Assembly (NCBI RefSeq): GCF_010501035.1
Contig: NZ_QVMH01000005.1
Span: 1-57,051, forward strand
DNA from: Paludibacter sp. 221
GTDB lineage: Bacteria; Bacteroidota; Bacteroidia; Bacteroidales; Paludibacteraceae
Length of the DNA stretch: 57,051 bases
Reading direction: 5' to 3'
A program made the translations under genes and the position numbers. The notes beneath the pieces were generated by a model that was not told the DNA's origin, did no database searches, and saw nothing but the letters and a program-made list of their open reading frames with translations. Positions 9,159 through 17,207 of the stretch are shown in pieces (position 1 is the stretch's first letter; the number at the start of each line of letters is the position of its first letter).

Positions 9159-10563
9159 ATTCTTCCAGTTCCTTCTTAGTTAATACTACTCCGTTCTTTT
9201 TGATCACAATCTTGGAGCCTGTGAATTTCATGAACCTCAAATATCTTTTAATGGTAAGGTCACAATACTTCGGATCCAGATCGATGGCATAACATTTTCT
9301 TTCAGTCTGTTCGGATGCTATAATGGTAGTTCCTGACCCATTGAAATTATCCAGGACGATATCTCCGATGTTGCTGCAGTCCATTATAGCATCTGCTACC
9401 AGTTTTACAGGTTTGGGAGTAGGGTGGTCCTTAGTAGTCACATCGGACGAGCTGCTGAAGGAATTAGCACCGGGATAATTCCATACATTAGTCCTATACC
9501 TTCCGGTTTGCCCTAACATGAAATTGTTGATATGCTTGGTATTACCATTCTTAAAAGCATATATGAGGCTATGGCCATCTTCGTATCCGTGTTTTTCGAT
9601 GGTGTCCAGGCGGTTATCCAGTTCTTGGTCTGATACATTATCGGAGTTTCCAAACATGAAAATAAGTTCGTGCTTTGACCGGTAGAATGTTCCCATGCCA
9701 CCATTGTCCTTATTCCAGACAATAAGGTTTTTCAGCTCAGTATATTTTTTGCCGGCTACAATTATTTCGTAGATATGCTTCCAGTCCATGCATATGTAGT
9801 GAATAGAGCCTTTTTTAGAGTAGGAAATAAGATTTTCAAAAATGTTCTCAAGGAAACGTATAAACTCTATTTGCGACATTTCTCCTGCACCCATTACGAA
9901 TCCGGTAGCCTTGTTTTTGCCAAATCCGGAGAAATCAGAAGGCTTCAAGTTATAAGGTGGGTCAGTGAACACCATCACTGCCAGAGCTCCGGCCATCAAC
10001 CTGCCATATGCGTTTATATCCTCGCTATTTCCACACAGCAGGCGGTGTTCTCCCAATTCGTATAAATCGTTCAGGTGAGTTAATGGCTCTTTGTTCTGGG
10101 TAGGTAGGTCGTTGAACTCATCGTCTATAATCTCTCTCTTGGCATCTTTCTCAATGTTCAACATTTCCTCCGATGGGAGGTCAGTAGATACCGATGGGAG
10201 GTCAAGCACTATATCTTTATATAGCCCGGAGAAATGTTCTTCAAGCATAGGCAAGCTCCATTCGCCGGCATGGGTATTGGAGATAAGCATATACTCATCC
10301 ACTTCCTGCTTTGTGAGCATCCGGTTTGGTACACGCACATCGATGGATTCATTCTCACGACCACTCTCCATGTACACCTCCCATCGGCGTTGACCGGCTA
10401 TGATATGGTTATCCAAGTTAATAACGGGTATCTCTACCAGGTCGAACTTATCAATGCTTTCGTTGAGCTTCTTTTGCTTCACCTCATTCCTGATGCGAGG
10501 GTTGTAATCGGTAGGTATAAGCTCCTTTACAGTTCTTTTTTCGGTAGTCCAAACTAATCTCAT
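9145..10563 (-). CDS. ParB-domain DNA adenine/cytosine methyltransferase
   Basis: 472 residues from ATG 10563 (MRLVWTTEKR). Two parts: an N-terminal ParB/Srx-like domain (DYNPRIR; then AGQRRWE, the ParB GxRR-type motif, about residues 57-62) and a C-terminal beta-class amino-methyltransferase with TDPPYNL (catalytic DPPY, about 201-204) and NFNGSGTT (SAM-binding FxGxG type) near the end. This combination is common beside phage terminases and likely modifies phage DNA before packaging. The start at 10563 is preferred to ATG 10587 because the -7 box (10585-10592) lies 21 nt upstream of it. Target sequence cannot be read from the protein. Confidence 0.87.
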   Translation of the reverse strand: MRLVWTTEKRTVKELIPTDYNPRIRNEVKQKKLNESIDKFDLVEIPVINLDNHIIAGQRRWEVYMESGRENESIDVRVPNRMLTKQEVDEYMLISNTHAGEWSLPMLEEHFSGLYKDIVLDLPSVSTDLPSEEMLNIEKDAKREIIDDEFNDLPTQNKEPLTHLNDLYELGEHRLLCGNSEDINAYGRLMAGALAVMVFTDPPYNLKPSDFSGFGKNKATGFVMGAGEMSQIEFIRFLENIFENLISYSKKGSIHYICMDWKHIYEIIVAGKKYTELKNLIVWNKDNGGMGTFYRSKHELIFMFGNSDNVSDQELDNRLDTIEKHGYEDGHSLIYAFKNGNTKHINNFMLGQTGRYRTNVWNYPGANSFSSSSDVTTKDHPTPKPVKLVADAIMDCSNIGDIVLDNFNGSGTTIIASEQTERKCYAIDLDPKYCDLTIKRYLRFMKFTGSKIVIKKNGVVLTKKELEEYELQ

Positions 10564-10584
10564 AGTAATGATTTTATATTGATA

Positions 10585-10620
10585 CAAAGCTACCGAGTTA
10601 TGTGTGTGTCTTAAAGGACG
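10585..10620 (-). promoter_or_regulatory. Phage late-type promoter for packaging cassette
   Basis: Minus strand CGTCCTTTAA (10620-10611), 18 nt, TAGCTTTG (10592-10585, full match to TAnnTTTG), start codon 21 nt later. The 10-mer is identical to the one before the protease-capsid cassette at 15876-15885. No normal TTG/TTTG -33 box is present. Confidence 0.65.
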
Positions 10621-10930
10621 AAATGAATCGGATACTTTTTGGAGAGAATCTAACTTTTTAGATCTATAAGAATGGAAAAGAAGAGTTGATTATAAGTGAT
10701 TGATATATAGGTTAATCATATTTCCAGTTTTAGGGATGGGTTTGTAATGCAAAGCCGGAACCCAGCGGCACGGATATAATAAGGAGACGAAAAAAAATGA
10801 AATATCATTTTCCGACAAAGTAATATTGATAATCAAACAAATAAGTGTATTTTAAATATCAAAAGGCTTAAATTCATACTGCTTTTTGAAAATTCCGATT
10901 ATTTTTGATTTTTTTTTGAATGTTTTTAGC
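10621..10930. other. Non-coding gap upstream of packaging cassette
   Basis: AT-rich, no convincing reading frame on either strand. One GC-rich islet (about 10753-10776, read GCCGGAACCCAGCGGCACGG on the + strand) stands out. Its location next to the packaging genes would suit a cos/pac site or a small RNA, but no repeat or hairpin supports either. Confidence 0.3.
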
Positions 10931-10960
10931 AAAAAAATAGCCTCTGAATTTTTAGAGACT
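10931..10960 (-). terminator. Intrinsic terminator
   Basis: Minus strand stem AGTCTCT / AGAGGCT (7 bp with one G-U pair, 8-nt loop) followed by ATTTTTTT. It lies 13 nt after the stop of the coiled-coil frame and closes the capsid-tail transcription unit before the packaging promoter. Confidence 0.7.
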
Positions 10961-10972
10961 ATAATTTACTTT

Positions 10973-11461
10973 TTATTTACTTATTACTTCTTCCAGTACT
11001 TTTTTTCTGATTTCTGCACGTTCCAGGTTTTGTTCCCATGATTGTTTTTCTTCCTCTGATTTATATTTGTTTTTATTGAGGTTGCTTTGTATCCGGCGAA
11101 TGTTCTGGGTGACATTGGTTATTTCTATCATCAATGCACCGGGGTTATTTCGCTTTAACTCGTACAGTTCTGCGAGCTGCTCATCGAATTGTTTCTTCTG
11201 TACGACAATAGGGTGTTTATATACAAATACTTTGTGATTGTTGTAGGCTTCGAGTTCTGCATGGGCGATCCTGGTCCGATTGTCGAGCTGTACCATTTCA
11301 AGTACAAGCTCCGGGTGTTTCTCTAATAACAAAGAAATCTCCTGCATGCGATGCCATGTGTTTACACGCTCGTCATACAGGAGAATACAGGTTTGAATAT
11401 CCGGATTTGAATTATCAGTCCAGTTTATTCTTGGGAATTCTTCGGACTTACTTCTTTTTTT
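10973..11461 (-). CDS. Coiled-coil domain made by -1 frameshift from the upstream gene
   Basis: The frame is open from right after a TAA at 11464-11462 down to the stop at 10973. It contains an ATG at 11347 (MQEISLLLEK, 124 residues), but the 36 or so codons before it also read as protein (INWTDNSNPDIQTC...) and have no usable start. The most economical reading is a -1 slip on the A9 run (11463-11455) from the upstream gene, giving 286 shared residues plus 160 from this frame, 446 in total. The shifted part is strongly helical with heptad-like stretches (about 60 residues from the C-terminus). After a tail-tube-like gene this resembles the G/GT tail-assembly chaperone pair of lambda, though no tape measure gene follows here. 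Separate initiation at 11347 is the alternative. Confidence 0.6.
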   Translation of the reverse strand, partial: KKRSKSEEFPRINWTDNSNPDIQTCILLYDERVNTWHRMQEISLLLEKHPELVLEMVQLDNRTRIAHAELEAYNNHKVFVYKHPIVVQKKQFDEQLAELYELKRNNPGALMIEITNVTQNIRRIQSNLNKNKYKSEEEKQSWEQNLERAEIRKKVLEEVISK

Positions 11462-12312
11462 TTAGATGTTGTTTTTTTTGCAACATCTTCTTTTACTTCC
11501 GGTGTGGCATCATTAGCATTGCTGTTATCGGGCAATGTGTCTCCTGATTGTTCTTCAGATACTCCATCCACGCTTCCTTCTGGATTTTGAATTTCGTCTC
11601 TATCAGAAGTTCCATCGCTGTTTTGTTCTCCGGTGATTTTGGTGCTATTCTTCTCATCAAGCTCTGATGTACTGTCTGCTCCGGGAGTTTCTTCATCAGT
11701 TCCTTGAGGTACTGTTTCTTTCTCTGTTGGTAAGTCATGTTTTGTAGAATTAGTCCATGTTTTAGCAAAATTGATATAATTCCGAATTTCTCCTTCTGTT
11801 TTTCCTACCATTTGGTCGATAGCTTCAGAAGGATACGAATCATCTGTAAATTCGGAGTCAAATATTTTTTTCACTTCTTCTGTGGTATCGATAGCATCAA
11901 TTTCAGTATCAATTCCTAACTTATAAATTTTATCCAGGAAATCAATAAAAGGAATAATTTCTTCTTTCTTTTTACCAATGAATAATGACAATGTTTCATT
12001 ATTAAAGTCCTCAAGATCTATACTTGTATCCTTAAAAAGAAGTATTACTTCTTCATTGCTGTTAATAATTTCAGTTGATTCATTCTGCGTTTCGATACCA
12101 CGATTTTTCAAAATTTCTTCCGGAGTACATTTTTCAAGTAATTCATAAAGCATCATACCATCGAGTTTCTCCATGGTAAACGAATTTACCCTTTTCAAAT
12201 CGACGTGAAGTGGAGAACCAGAGCAATGTTGTTTAAAAAGCTCCAGATCTTTATCAAAGTATACTTTGCTTTTATGTTTGACTATAAAATTATTTTTTTC
12301 AGTAAATTTCAT
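11425..12312 (-). CDS. Phage tail-chaperone-like protein with disordered tail
   Basis: 295 residues. Residues 1 to about 180 are folded, mixed alpha/beta, and contain a duplicated-looking acidic helical motif; residues about 190-285 are very rich in Glu, Asp, Thr, Ser and Asn (disordered), ending in a Lys-rich stretch encoded by runs of A8 and A9. The zero frame stops 9 codons after the A9 run at 11427-11425. Position after the tail-tube-like gene suggests the short form of a tail assembly chaperone; no sequence family is recognised, so this is inferred from gene order and the frameshift signal. Confidence 0.55.
   Translation of the reverse strand: MKFTEKNNFIVKHKSKVYFDKDLELFKQHCSGSPLHVDLKRVNSFTMEKLDGMMLYELLEKCTPEEILKNRGIETQNESTEIINSNEEVILLFKDTSIDLEDFNNETLSLFIGKKKEEIIPFIDFLDKIYKLGIDTEIDAIDTTEEVKKIFDSEFTDDSYPSEAIDQMVGKTEGEIRNYINFAKTWTNSTKHDLPTEKETVPQGTDEETPGADSTSELDEKNSTKITGEQNSDGTSDRDEIQNPEGSVDGVSEEQSGDTLPDNSNANDATPEVKEDVAKKTTSKKKEVSPKNSQE
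11455..11463 (-). other. Slippery run for -1 frameshift
   Basis: Nine A residues in phase as three AAA Lys codons, followed by GAA; this contains the heptamer A AAA AAA. The -1 frame has a stop immediately upstream (11464-11462) and is open for 160 codons from here, so the slip point coincides with the start of the open frame. Confidence 0.6.
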
Positions 12313-12324
12313 AAGATTATTTTT

Positions 12325-12849
12325 TTAAGGGTTTGACGGAGTATCTTCTTCTACTGGAAATTCAGTTGGATTGTAGAAATAGAATGGTTCAGGGCATTCC
12401 TGACCTTGAAACTGTAAAGCTATACCGCCGATACCTCCATCTAATGCACCTATATTGGTATAGGTAAGTCGTAGGCCACTGGAACATGGAGAGCCTCCGA
12501 TGAATTTCTGATTGTCGATACAACGTACCCATACTACTACAAAATCTTCTCCTACGTTTTCGTATATCCATTGGAGTGATTGTGGAGAAATACCTTCGAT
12601 ATTTGGAGTTAAAGTTAAAATTCCATTCAATGGAGATTCTCCAGGGGCTGCACTTGGATTTATAGATGAAGAAGTTGAATCTACATAAGTAAATTTTTTG
12701 CCTTCTTTCAGTACATTTTCTGTAATTGTAGCATCTGTTGCTACGGGCCAGTTCTCTACATCCACATCATTTAAAGGTGCAGCATAAATTCTAAACAAAG
12801 GGGTATTCTGTTTAGATTCTTTAGGTTGTTTTGGCAAATTAAATATCAT
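12325..12849 (-). CDS. Phage tail-tube-like or head-decoration protein
   Basis: 174 residues, beta-rich, with many Gly, Ser, Asn and Pro (GALDGGIGGIALQFQGQECP), no signal peptide. Located between the major capsid gene and the putative chaperone pair, the normal place for a major tail protein. The WPVATDATITENVLKEGKKF part resembles the N-terminal strand region of tail tube proteins only in general character. A head decoration protein is the alternative. Confidence 0.5.
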   Translation of the reverse strand: MIFNLPKQPKESKQNTPLFRIYAAPLNDVDVENWPVATDATITENVLKEGKKFTYVDSTSSSINPSAAPGESPLNGILTLTPNIEGISPQSLQWIYENVGEDFVVVWVRCIDNQKFIGGSPCSSGLRLTYTNIGALDGGIGGIALQFQGQECPEPFYFYNPTEFPVEEDTPSNP

Positions 12850-12875
12850 AATTGTGTTTTTTAGATGATTAATTA

Positions 12876-12909
12876 AGAATAAGGATACATATTATTGTAT
12901 CCTTATTCT
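12876..12909 (-). terminator. Perfect 14-bp stem-loop after capsid gene
   Basis: AGAATAAGGATACA and TGTATCCTTATTCT pair perfectly around a 6-nt loop, 15 nt past the capsid stop codon. There is no real U-tract behind it, so it may be an attenuator or an RNA-processing/stabilising hairpin that sets capsid above tail protein levels rather than a full terminator. Confidence 0.5.
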
Positions 12910-12923
12910 ATGGATTATTAATA

Positions 12924-14942
12924 CTATGAAACTTTGCGCTCCAGTTCTAAAAACTTACCTGTAGGCTGTACAACTTTCTTTTGTTTATTGCCAACTGTTT
13001 TTGTAACTTGTTCTAATTGAGCATATACCTTAATGTAATCGCCTACAGCAGTAGGATTCCACGCTGCAGTTATCTCCGAGAAATTTCCTGATTTAGCTAT
13101 TGTTGTAGCATTTTCTGTAGATCCACAAATAATTTTGTAGACACGGTCAATATGTACATTGCTTATATCTGTTAGAGCTGTAGCAGTGGTATTTTCACTT
13201 GTTTCAATTTCGAATCCCAAACGTCCGTCGATGCTTGTTGCATCAGGATCCAATACAACTACCGGATAATTGGTAAACAGCCATTGAAGTTTACGTTCGG
13301 AGTTTTCTAAATCTTCAAGCATATTGAATTGAACACCTGGAGCAAGAACACCAGAACCTTCTTTCCACCAGGAAGCCATGATAAGTTGTTCTAGGTCTTG
13401 TTGGAAATAAAAAGCGTACATTTCGTTTAGTTTGTCCTCATAGTTTTCTACATTTCCTGGAATAGTGATCCACATTTTGTAGTCTACCATATCCATGTTC
13501 GGAACCCAAATGATATTTTCCGGCGAAAGGTCAGCAATGAAGTTTTTTACTCCGGTAAAGTCTGTGTCTTTACCATATTTATTACGAAATCCTTTTAAAT
13601 ACCAAGGTTGATGTTTTTCATTTGCATGAAGCCTGTAACCTGTCATATTTGGAAGAATACCCATCACCAATTCAAAAAATTCTTCTGAATAATCTACCAT
13701 GGTTATCCGGTCGTATTGTTTCAATTCTTTGAACGGAAGTACTTTTAATTCTTCTTCAACGCGTTGTATTGCACGTAAACCTCCGTCTGCAGCAAACATT
13801 GCAGGTTGTGGAAATTCACCCTGGCGTGGAACTCTATAACCTATAACATGACGGCGTTGCTGTTCGTTAAAGAGTATTGTGCCAAAATGAACAATACACC
13901 ATTCAAATAATGTCCATTTCATAGGATTTGAACCCTCACGGTTCATATAACCGATATATTCTTTTTCGAGCTGCTTAGGATCGTCAAAGAAAAATTTGAA
14001 CATAACATCGTCAACATGATAGATTTCTCCATCAAAATTGACAGCTCCCTTAAAATGATGTCCGGATAAATAACTTTGAGAAAGTTCTTCAAAATGAGCT
14101 GTTGGAGCAGTCAGTTTATTTTGGACATTTGAAACTTTAGGGAAAATGCTTGCAACAGATTTCAATGTACGCAGATAAGCGATAACTGTATCCATCCGTC
14201 TAACAACGTGTTCTCCCAGTTTCGCATTCATGTTTGAATAATCCAGGTAACTTTCACCCTTGAGCATTTTACCATAGTCCAACAATCCAATCTGGTTTGA
14301 GGTTGCAAGTTCAATACAACGTGCCTGGAAGTCTTTTGTGTAATTATTGAATGCTGCACGAAATTCTGTAGCATCTTCATCCCTGTAGTTTTCCTTGCCC
14401 TTTCCGGTTGCAACAAGTTCTGACCACCATGACCCACGTTTGAAATAATCGCTTTCAATTCCAAACAAATGCGTTTCGGTATGTGGAGCATGTCCCATAA
14501 CAATTGCGAATGCTTGTGGATTCATAGCTGAACCACTTCCGGATATAACAACTGCAGGACTATCATTTTCCGGAGCTGCTGCCAATGTCCTGATTGTACT
14601 GGTTGCAGAATTGAGAGCCCCTACAAAAGAAGCCATTGCTTCGTCTATTGTAGTTGGTGCTGTAGTTGGAGCTTGGTTACCTGTAGCTTCAGCAGCTTCG
14701 GTAAGTGCAGCCAAGATTTGGCTTTGCATGTTTTCGGGAATGCTAACTGTTGCAGTTCCTTGTGTCCCTTCCGGAGTTTCATCCGGAGTTTCCAAATCTT
14801 CCTGAAATGAAATTCCATACGTTTCTTTGTATGAAGCGTTGAATTTATTCCAATCTTCGTTTGTCATATTTGCTTGTTTTTCTTTAGTGAATCCTAAAGT
14901 TGCAAATAGGGCAATCACACGTTCTTTTACGTTTTTTTTCAT
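12924..14942 (-). CDS. Major capsid protein with N-terminal scaffold-like region
   Basis: 672 residues. The first ~170 are helical, Glu/Thr/Ala-rich and partly disordered (TAPTTIDEAMASFVGAL), like the delta/scaffold domain of HK97-type capsid proteins; the rest is a compact mixed fold with many aromatic residues. A short head-protease gene lies 13 nt upstream, as is usual for proteins whose scaffold domain is cleaved. Longer than the typical 300-450 residue capsid protein, mostly from the N-terminal region and an inserted middle. Identification is by gene order, size and absence of other candidates. Confidence 0.65.
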   Translation of the reverse strand: MKKNVKERVIALFATLGFTKEKQANMTNEDWNKFNASYKETYGISFQEDLETPDETPEGTQGTATVSIPENMQSQILAALTEAAEATGNQAPTTAPTTIDEAMASFVGALNSATSTIRTLAAAPENDSPAVVISGSGSAMNPQAFAIVMGHAPHTETHLFGIESDYFKRGSWWSELVATGKGKENYRDEDATEFRAAFNNYTKDFQARCIELATSNQIGLLDYGKMLKGESYLDYSNMNAKLGEHVVRRMDTVIAYLRTLKSVASIFPKVSNVQNKLTAPTAHFEELSQSYLSGHHFKGAVNFDGEIYHVDDVMFKFFFDDPKQLEKEYIGYMNREGSNPMKWTLFEWCIVHFGTILFNEQQRRHVIGYRVPRQGEFPQPAMFAADGGLRAIQRVEEELKVLPFKELKQYDRITMVDYSEEFFELVMGILPNMTGYRLHANEKHQPWYLKGFRNKYGKDTDFTGVKNFIADLSPENIIWVPNMDMVDYKMWITIPGNVENYEDKLNEMYAFYFQQDLEQLIMASWWKEGSGVLAPGVQFNMLEDLENSERKLQWLFTNYPVVVLDPDATSIDGRLGFEIETSENTTATALTDISNVHIDRVYKIICGSTENATTIAKSGNFSEITAAWNPTAVGDYIKVYAQLEQVTKTVGNKQKKVVQPTGKFLELERKVS

Positions 14943-14955
14943 TGCAAAATAATAA

Positions 14956-15828
14956 TTAGAGGATTGATAAAATTTCTTTTCTTTTTGCTATCAGGATTTC
15001 AAGTTCCGAGATTACCTGAGTTAAGGTTCGGACACCATCGATCATACCAAGGCTTTCGGCTTCGTATGCATAATACATTTTTCCACTTAATACTTCTGGG
15101 TTTATTCCGGGGCGATTTTCTTTGACTATATCTTGAAAATGAATAGCTAATTTTGCGAGCTGCTCTTTAAGAGGTTCCTGGTTTCCATCTACTGCTTGAC
15201 GTTCTGGTAGATTTTTGTCTTTAGATTCATCAGGATATACTTCAATAATTTGATACCGGGCATTTTCTTTATTGGGAATTACTATCTGTGCCATTACACC
15301 AATACTTCCGATACGAGCCATCGGGTTAATGGCATATAGTTTATCGAGATAAGAAGCAACTATGTATCCGCAAGAAGCACACATGCCATCTACAAATCCG
15401 TATGTAGGTTTTGTTTTTTCACTTAATACTTCCTGAAGGAGAAAAAGAGAATCGGTTGATCCTCCGGGAGTGTCCATTTTCAGAATGACTGCTGAAATAT
15501 TTTCAGACTGATAGGCTAAACGTATAATTGTTGCTATGTCGTCAACTCCATAGCTCCACCAGTAACCATATTTCATCATCACTCCATATAATGGAATAAT
15601 AGCGATAGAATCTTCAGTCCACTCATTAAAAGGATTGGATGAATTATTAGTTTCATTAAAAGCTCCGAGAATTTGTCCCTGGGTGGATATGATGGTTTGT
15701 TCCATCACTTCCGGAACAAAATTTCCATTGATGATGGCATTCGATATATTTGTCAAAACTTCAGAACCTGATGAATGAATCATCAGGCTTGAAGATTGTA
15801 TTTCTTGGAGAAATAGTTGTCTAAGCAT
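14956..15828 (-). CDS. Phage head maturation protease, S49/ClpP type
   Basis: 290 residues from ATG 15828 (MLRQLFLQEI). Serine peptidase of the SppA/ClpP superfamily: conserved strand IIPLYGVMMKYG, the LKMDTPGGS motif, the nucleophile region GMCASCGYIVAS (SppA has a DxxASGGY-type motif) and ARIGSIGVMA. It should process the scaffold domain of the capsid protein encoded next. An in-frame TTG at 15852 would extend it by 8 residues but falls inside the -7 box, so 15828 is preferred. Confidence 0.82.
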   Translation of the reverse strand: MLRQLFLQEIQSSSLMIHSSGSEVLTNISNAIINGNFVPEVMEQTIISTQGQILGAFNETNNSSNPFNEWTEDSIAIIPLYGVMMKYGYWWSYGVDDIATIIRLAYQSENISAVILKMDTPGGSTDSLFLLQEVLSEKTKPTYGFVDGMCASCGYIVASYLDKLYAINPMARIGSIGVMAQIVIPNKENARYQIIEVYPDESKDKNLPERQAVDGNQEPLKEQLAKLAIHFQDIVKENRPGINPEVLSGKMYYAYEAESLGMIDGVRTLTQVISELEILIAKRKEILSIL

Positions 15829-15849
15829 TGCGTAATTGTAAATTTTACG

Positions 15850-15885
15850 CAATGTTATATATTAATAGGGGGGCTTTAAAGGACG
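15850..15885 (-). promoter_or_regulatory. Phage late-type promoter for head cassette
   Basis: Minus strand CGTCCTTTAA (15885-15876), 18 nt, TAACATTG (15857-15850, one mismatch to TAnnTTTG), start codon 15828 after 21 nt. Same 10-mer and same spacing as the promoter at 10585-10620. Confidence 0.6.
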
Positions 15886-15926
15886 GAAAAGTAGAGTAAT
15901 AGCGTGGTTATCTGATTGAAAATCAT

Positions 15927-16088
15927 TTATAAAAACAATTTCAGATATTCAATAAAAGCGGCATATTGTTGCTTGGTATATATGCCAGTGATGGTAGTGC
16001 CATCTTCATTTATTGTTTTGATTTCATATTTGCTTTTATCTTCGGTTATTGTAACTGTAGTTGCTACCCGATTTATACCTTTATTCAT
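15927..16088 (-). CDS. Small phage protein, 53 aa
   Basis: ATG 16088 to TAA 15927, 53 residues (MNKGINRVATTVTITEDKSK...). Starts 2 nt after the stop of the preceding gene, codon usage protein-like, alternating strand pattern ending in a short helix (QYAAFIEYLKLFL). No family recognised. Tight spacing makes it a real member of this unit. Confidence 0.65.
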   Translation of the reverse strand: MNKGINRVATTVTITEDKSKYEIKTINEDGTTITGIYTKQQYAAFIEYLKLFL

Positions 16089-16090
16089 AG

Positions 16091-16459
16091 TTATGCTTCC
16101 GAATTTCGTATGAATGAATAGTTCGTATATACTTTATTATGATTGAGCTCAGTAATAACCGGATATTCTGATGATCCCATAAAGAACGTATCATTATCGG
16201 TTTTAAGTCTCAATATGGTATAAAGATGGCTTAATGAAAGGAGCAACTCATCTTCATCATACCGTGATCGGGCTGATAATGTCTCCTGGTTAGTTGCTCC
16301 GGCATCGGATTGTTTTATATCGGAAGTATAGAGAGGCCTATCTGTTACCTTAATATTTTTCCATTTGGCATCATGTTTTAAAACAGGCACTCCGTTTTCA
16401 AAAAATTTAATTTCTGACAAGAAAACATAGTCGACGGAATTGCAAATTAATCTATTCAT
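16091..16459 (-). CDS. Unknown phage protein
   Basis: 122 residues, beta-rich, no recognised family (ICNSVDYVFLSEIKFFENG). Followed by the 53-residue gene with a 2-nt gap and then the protease promoter. Likely structural or late accessory, judged only by position. Confidence 0.5.
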   Translation of the reverse strand: MNRLICNSVDYVFLSEIKFFENGVPVLKHDAKWKNIKVTDRPLYTSDIKQSDAGATNQETLSARSRYDEDELLLSLSHLYTILRLKTDNDTFFMGSSEYPVITELNHNKVYTNYSFIRNSEA

Positions 16460-16544
16460 TATTTATTTTTATTAGTATTGATAATCAACTACATAACTTG
16501 TTTTATACAATAAAACGACCAGTTTTTCACATGTTTTATGCTGA

Positions 16545-16554
16545 AAAAAGGACA
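16545..16554 (-). promoter_or_regulatory. Orphan copy of late-promoter 10-mer
   Basis: TGTCCTTTTT on the minus strand, 86 nt before the start at 16459. Unlike the other four copies there is no TAnnTTTG-like box 18 nt downstream (AAAACTGG instead), so activity is doubtful. Confidence 0.3.
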
Positions 16555-16580
16555 AAACACTACATCAAATACACAAAAAA

Positions 16581-17072
16581 TCATACTGTTTTTCTTATGT
16601 ATTCTCGTTTCTCCAGGTTATTGTTTTTACGTCTCCATCTCTGATGGTCCTTAATAAATGCTTCATCGGTGATGGACTCAATACAATACTTGCACTTGAA
16701 GTGATATACTGTATCAATAAAGCAAATACCTTTTCGGTGTTTGTTATGATCCAGCAGTTCATGAAGCTCCCTTAGCATCATACATTCAATTCTATCTTGT
16801 ATCTTTTTTACCGACCGGTCTGATAAATAGTTATAGGTATCCGGATTCTTCCTTATTAGTTCATCATTGCTTTTACTCCGGTTAGGTATTACAATACTTA
16901 GATTTCCACAGTCTGTATGACATCCACGAGGACGCTTTTGTGTTAGGTCATGTATCAAAAAATATAGCTCTGTACTATCTGGGAAACATACCGGTTCATT
17001 AGGAGCAGTTCCCCATTTACCTATGCAGTACTCAGCCAGGTGAGGAGTAATCTGAATCTTTGTTGTTACCAT
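16581..17072 (-). CDS. Unknown protein, candidate late-gene regulator
   Basis: 163 residues from ATG 17072 (MVTTKIQITPHLAEY). The start is supported by a canonical host-type promoter (TTTG, 20 nt, TAATTTTG) at 17102-17133, which places transcription ~20 nt upstream; a longer frame from 17213 would begin inside this promoter. Features: a Cys pair (FKCKYC) near residue 130, basic C-terminus (HQRWRRKNNNLEKREYIRK) and a helical middle. No family recognised. It stands alone between the replication region and the late cassettes and has a normal promoter while the cassettes do not, so a role as late activator is suggested by context only. Confidence 0.5.
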   Translation of the reverse strand: MVTTKIQITPHLAEYCIGKWGTAPNEPVCFPDSTELYFLIHDLTQKRPRGCHTDCGNLSIVIPNRSKSNDELIRKNPDTYNYLSDRSVKKIQDRIECMMLRELHELLDHNKHRKGICFIDTVYHFKCKYCIESITDEAFIKDHQRWRRKNNNLEKREYIRKTV

Positions 17073-17101
17073 ACGTAAATCTATCTGTTTATAAATCAAT
17101 T

Positions 17102-17133
17102 CAAAATTACAAAAACAAAACATCAATACCAAA
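17102..17133 (-). promoter_or_regulatory. Canonical Bacteroidota promoter
   Basis: Minus strand TTTG (17133-17130), 20 nt, TAATTTTG (17109-17102). Supports the 17072 start of the candidate regulator. Confidence 0.6.
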
Positions 17134-17207
17134 ATATAGATAGCTGTATTTAGATTTACATTGCTTGATATTGAACATCCCCCTTTGAAATATATAGCTA
17201 AATTTTT

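Noticed and set aside
10753-10776. GC-rich islet as cos site
   Set aside because: No inverted symmetry or repeat; position alone is not enough.
16545-16554. Fifth late promoter
   Set aside because: The 10-mer is present but the box 18 nt downstream is AAAACTGG; listed only as an orphan copy.
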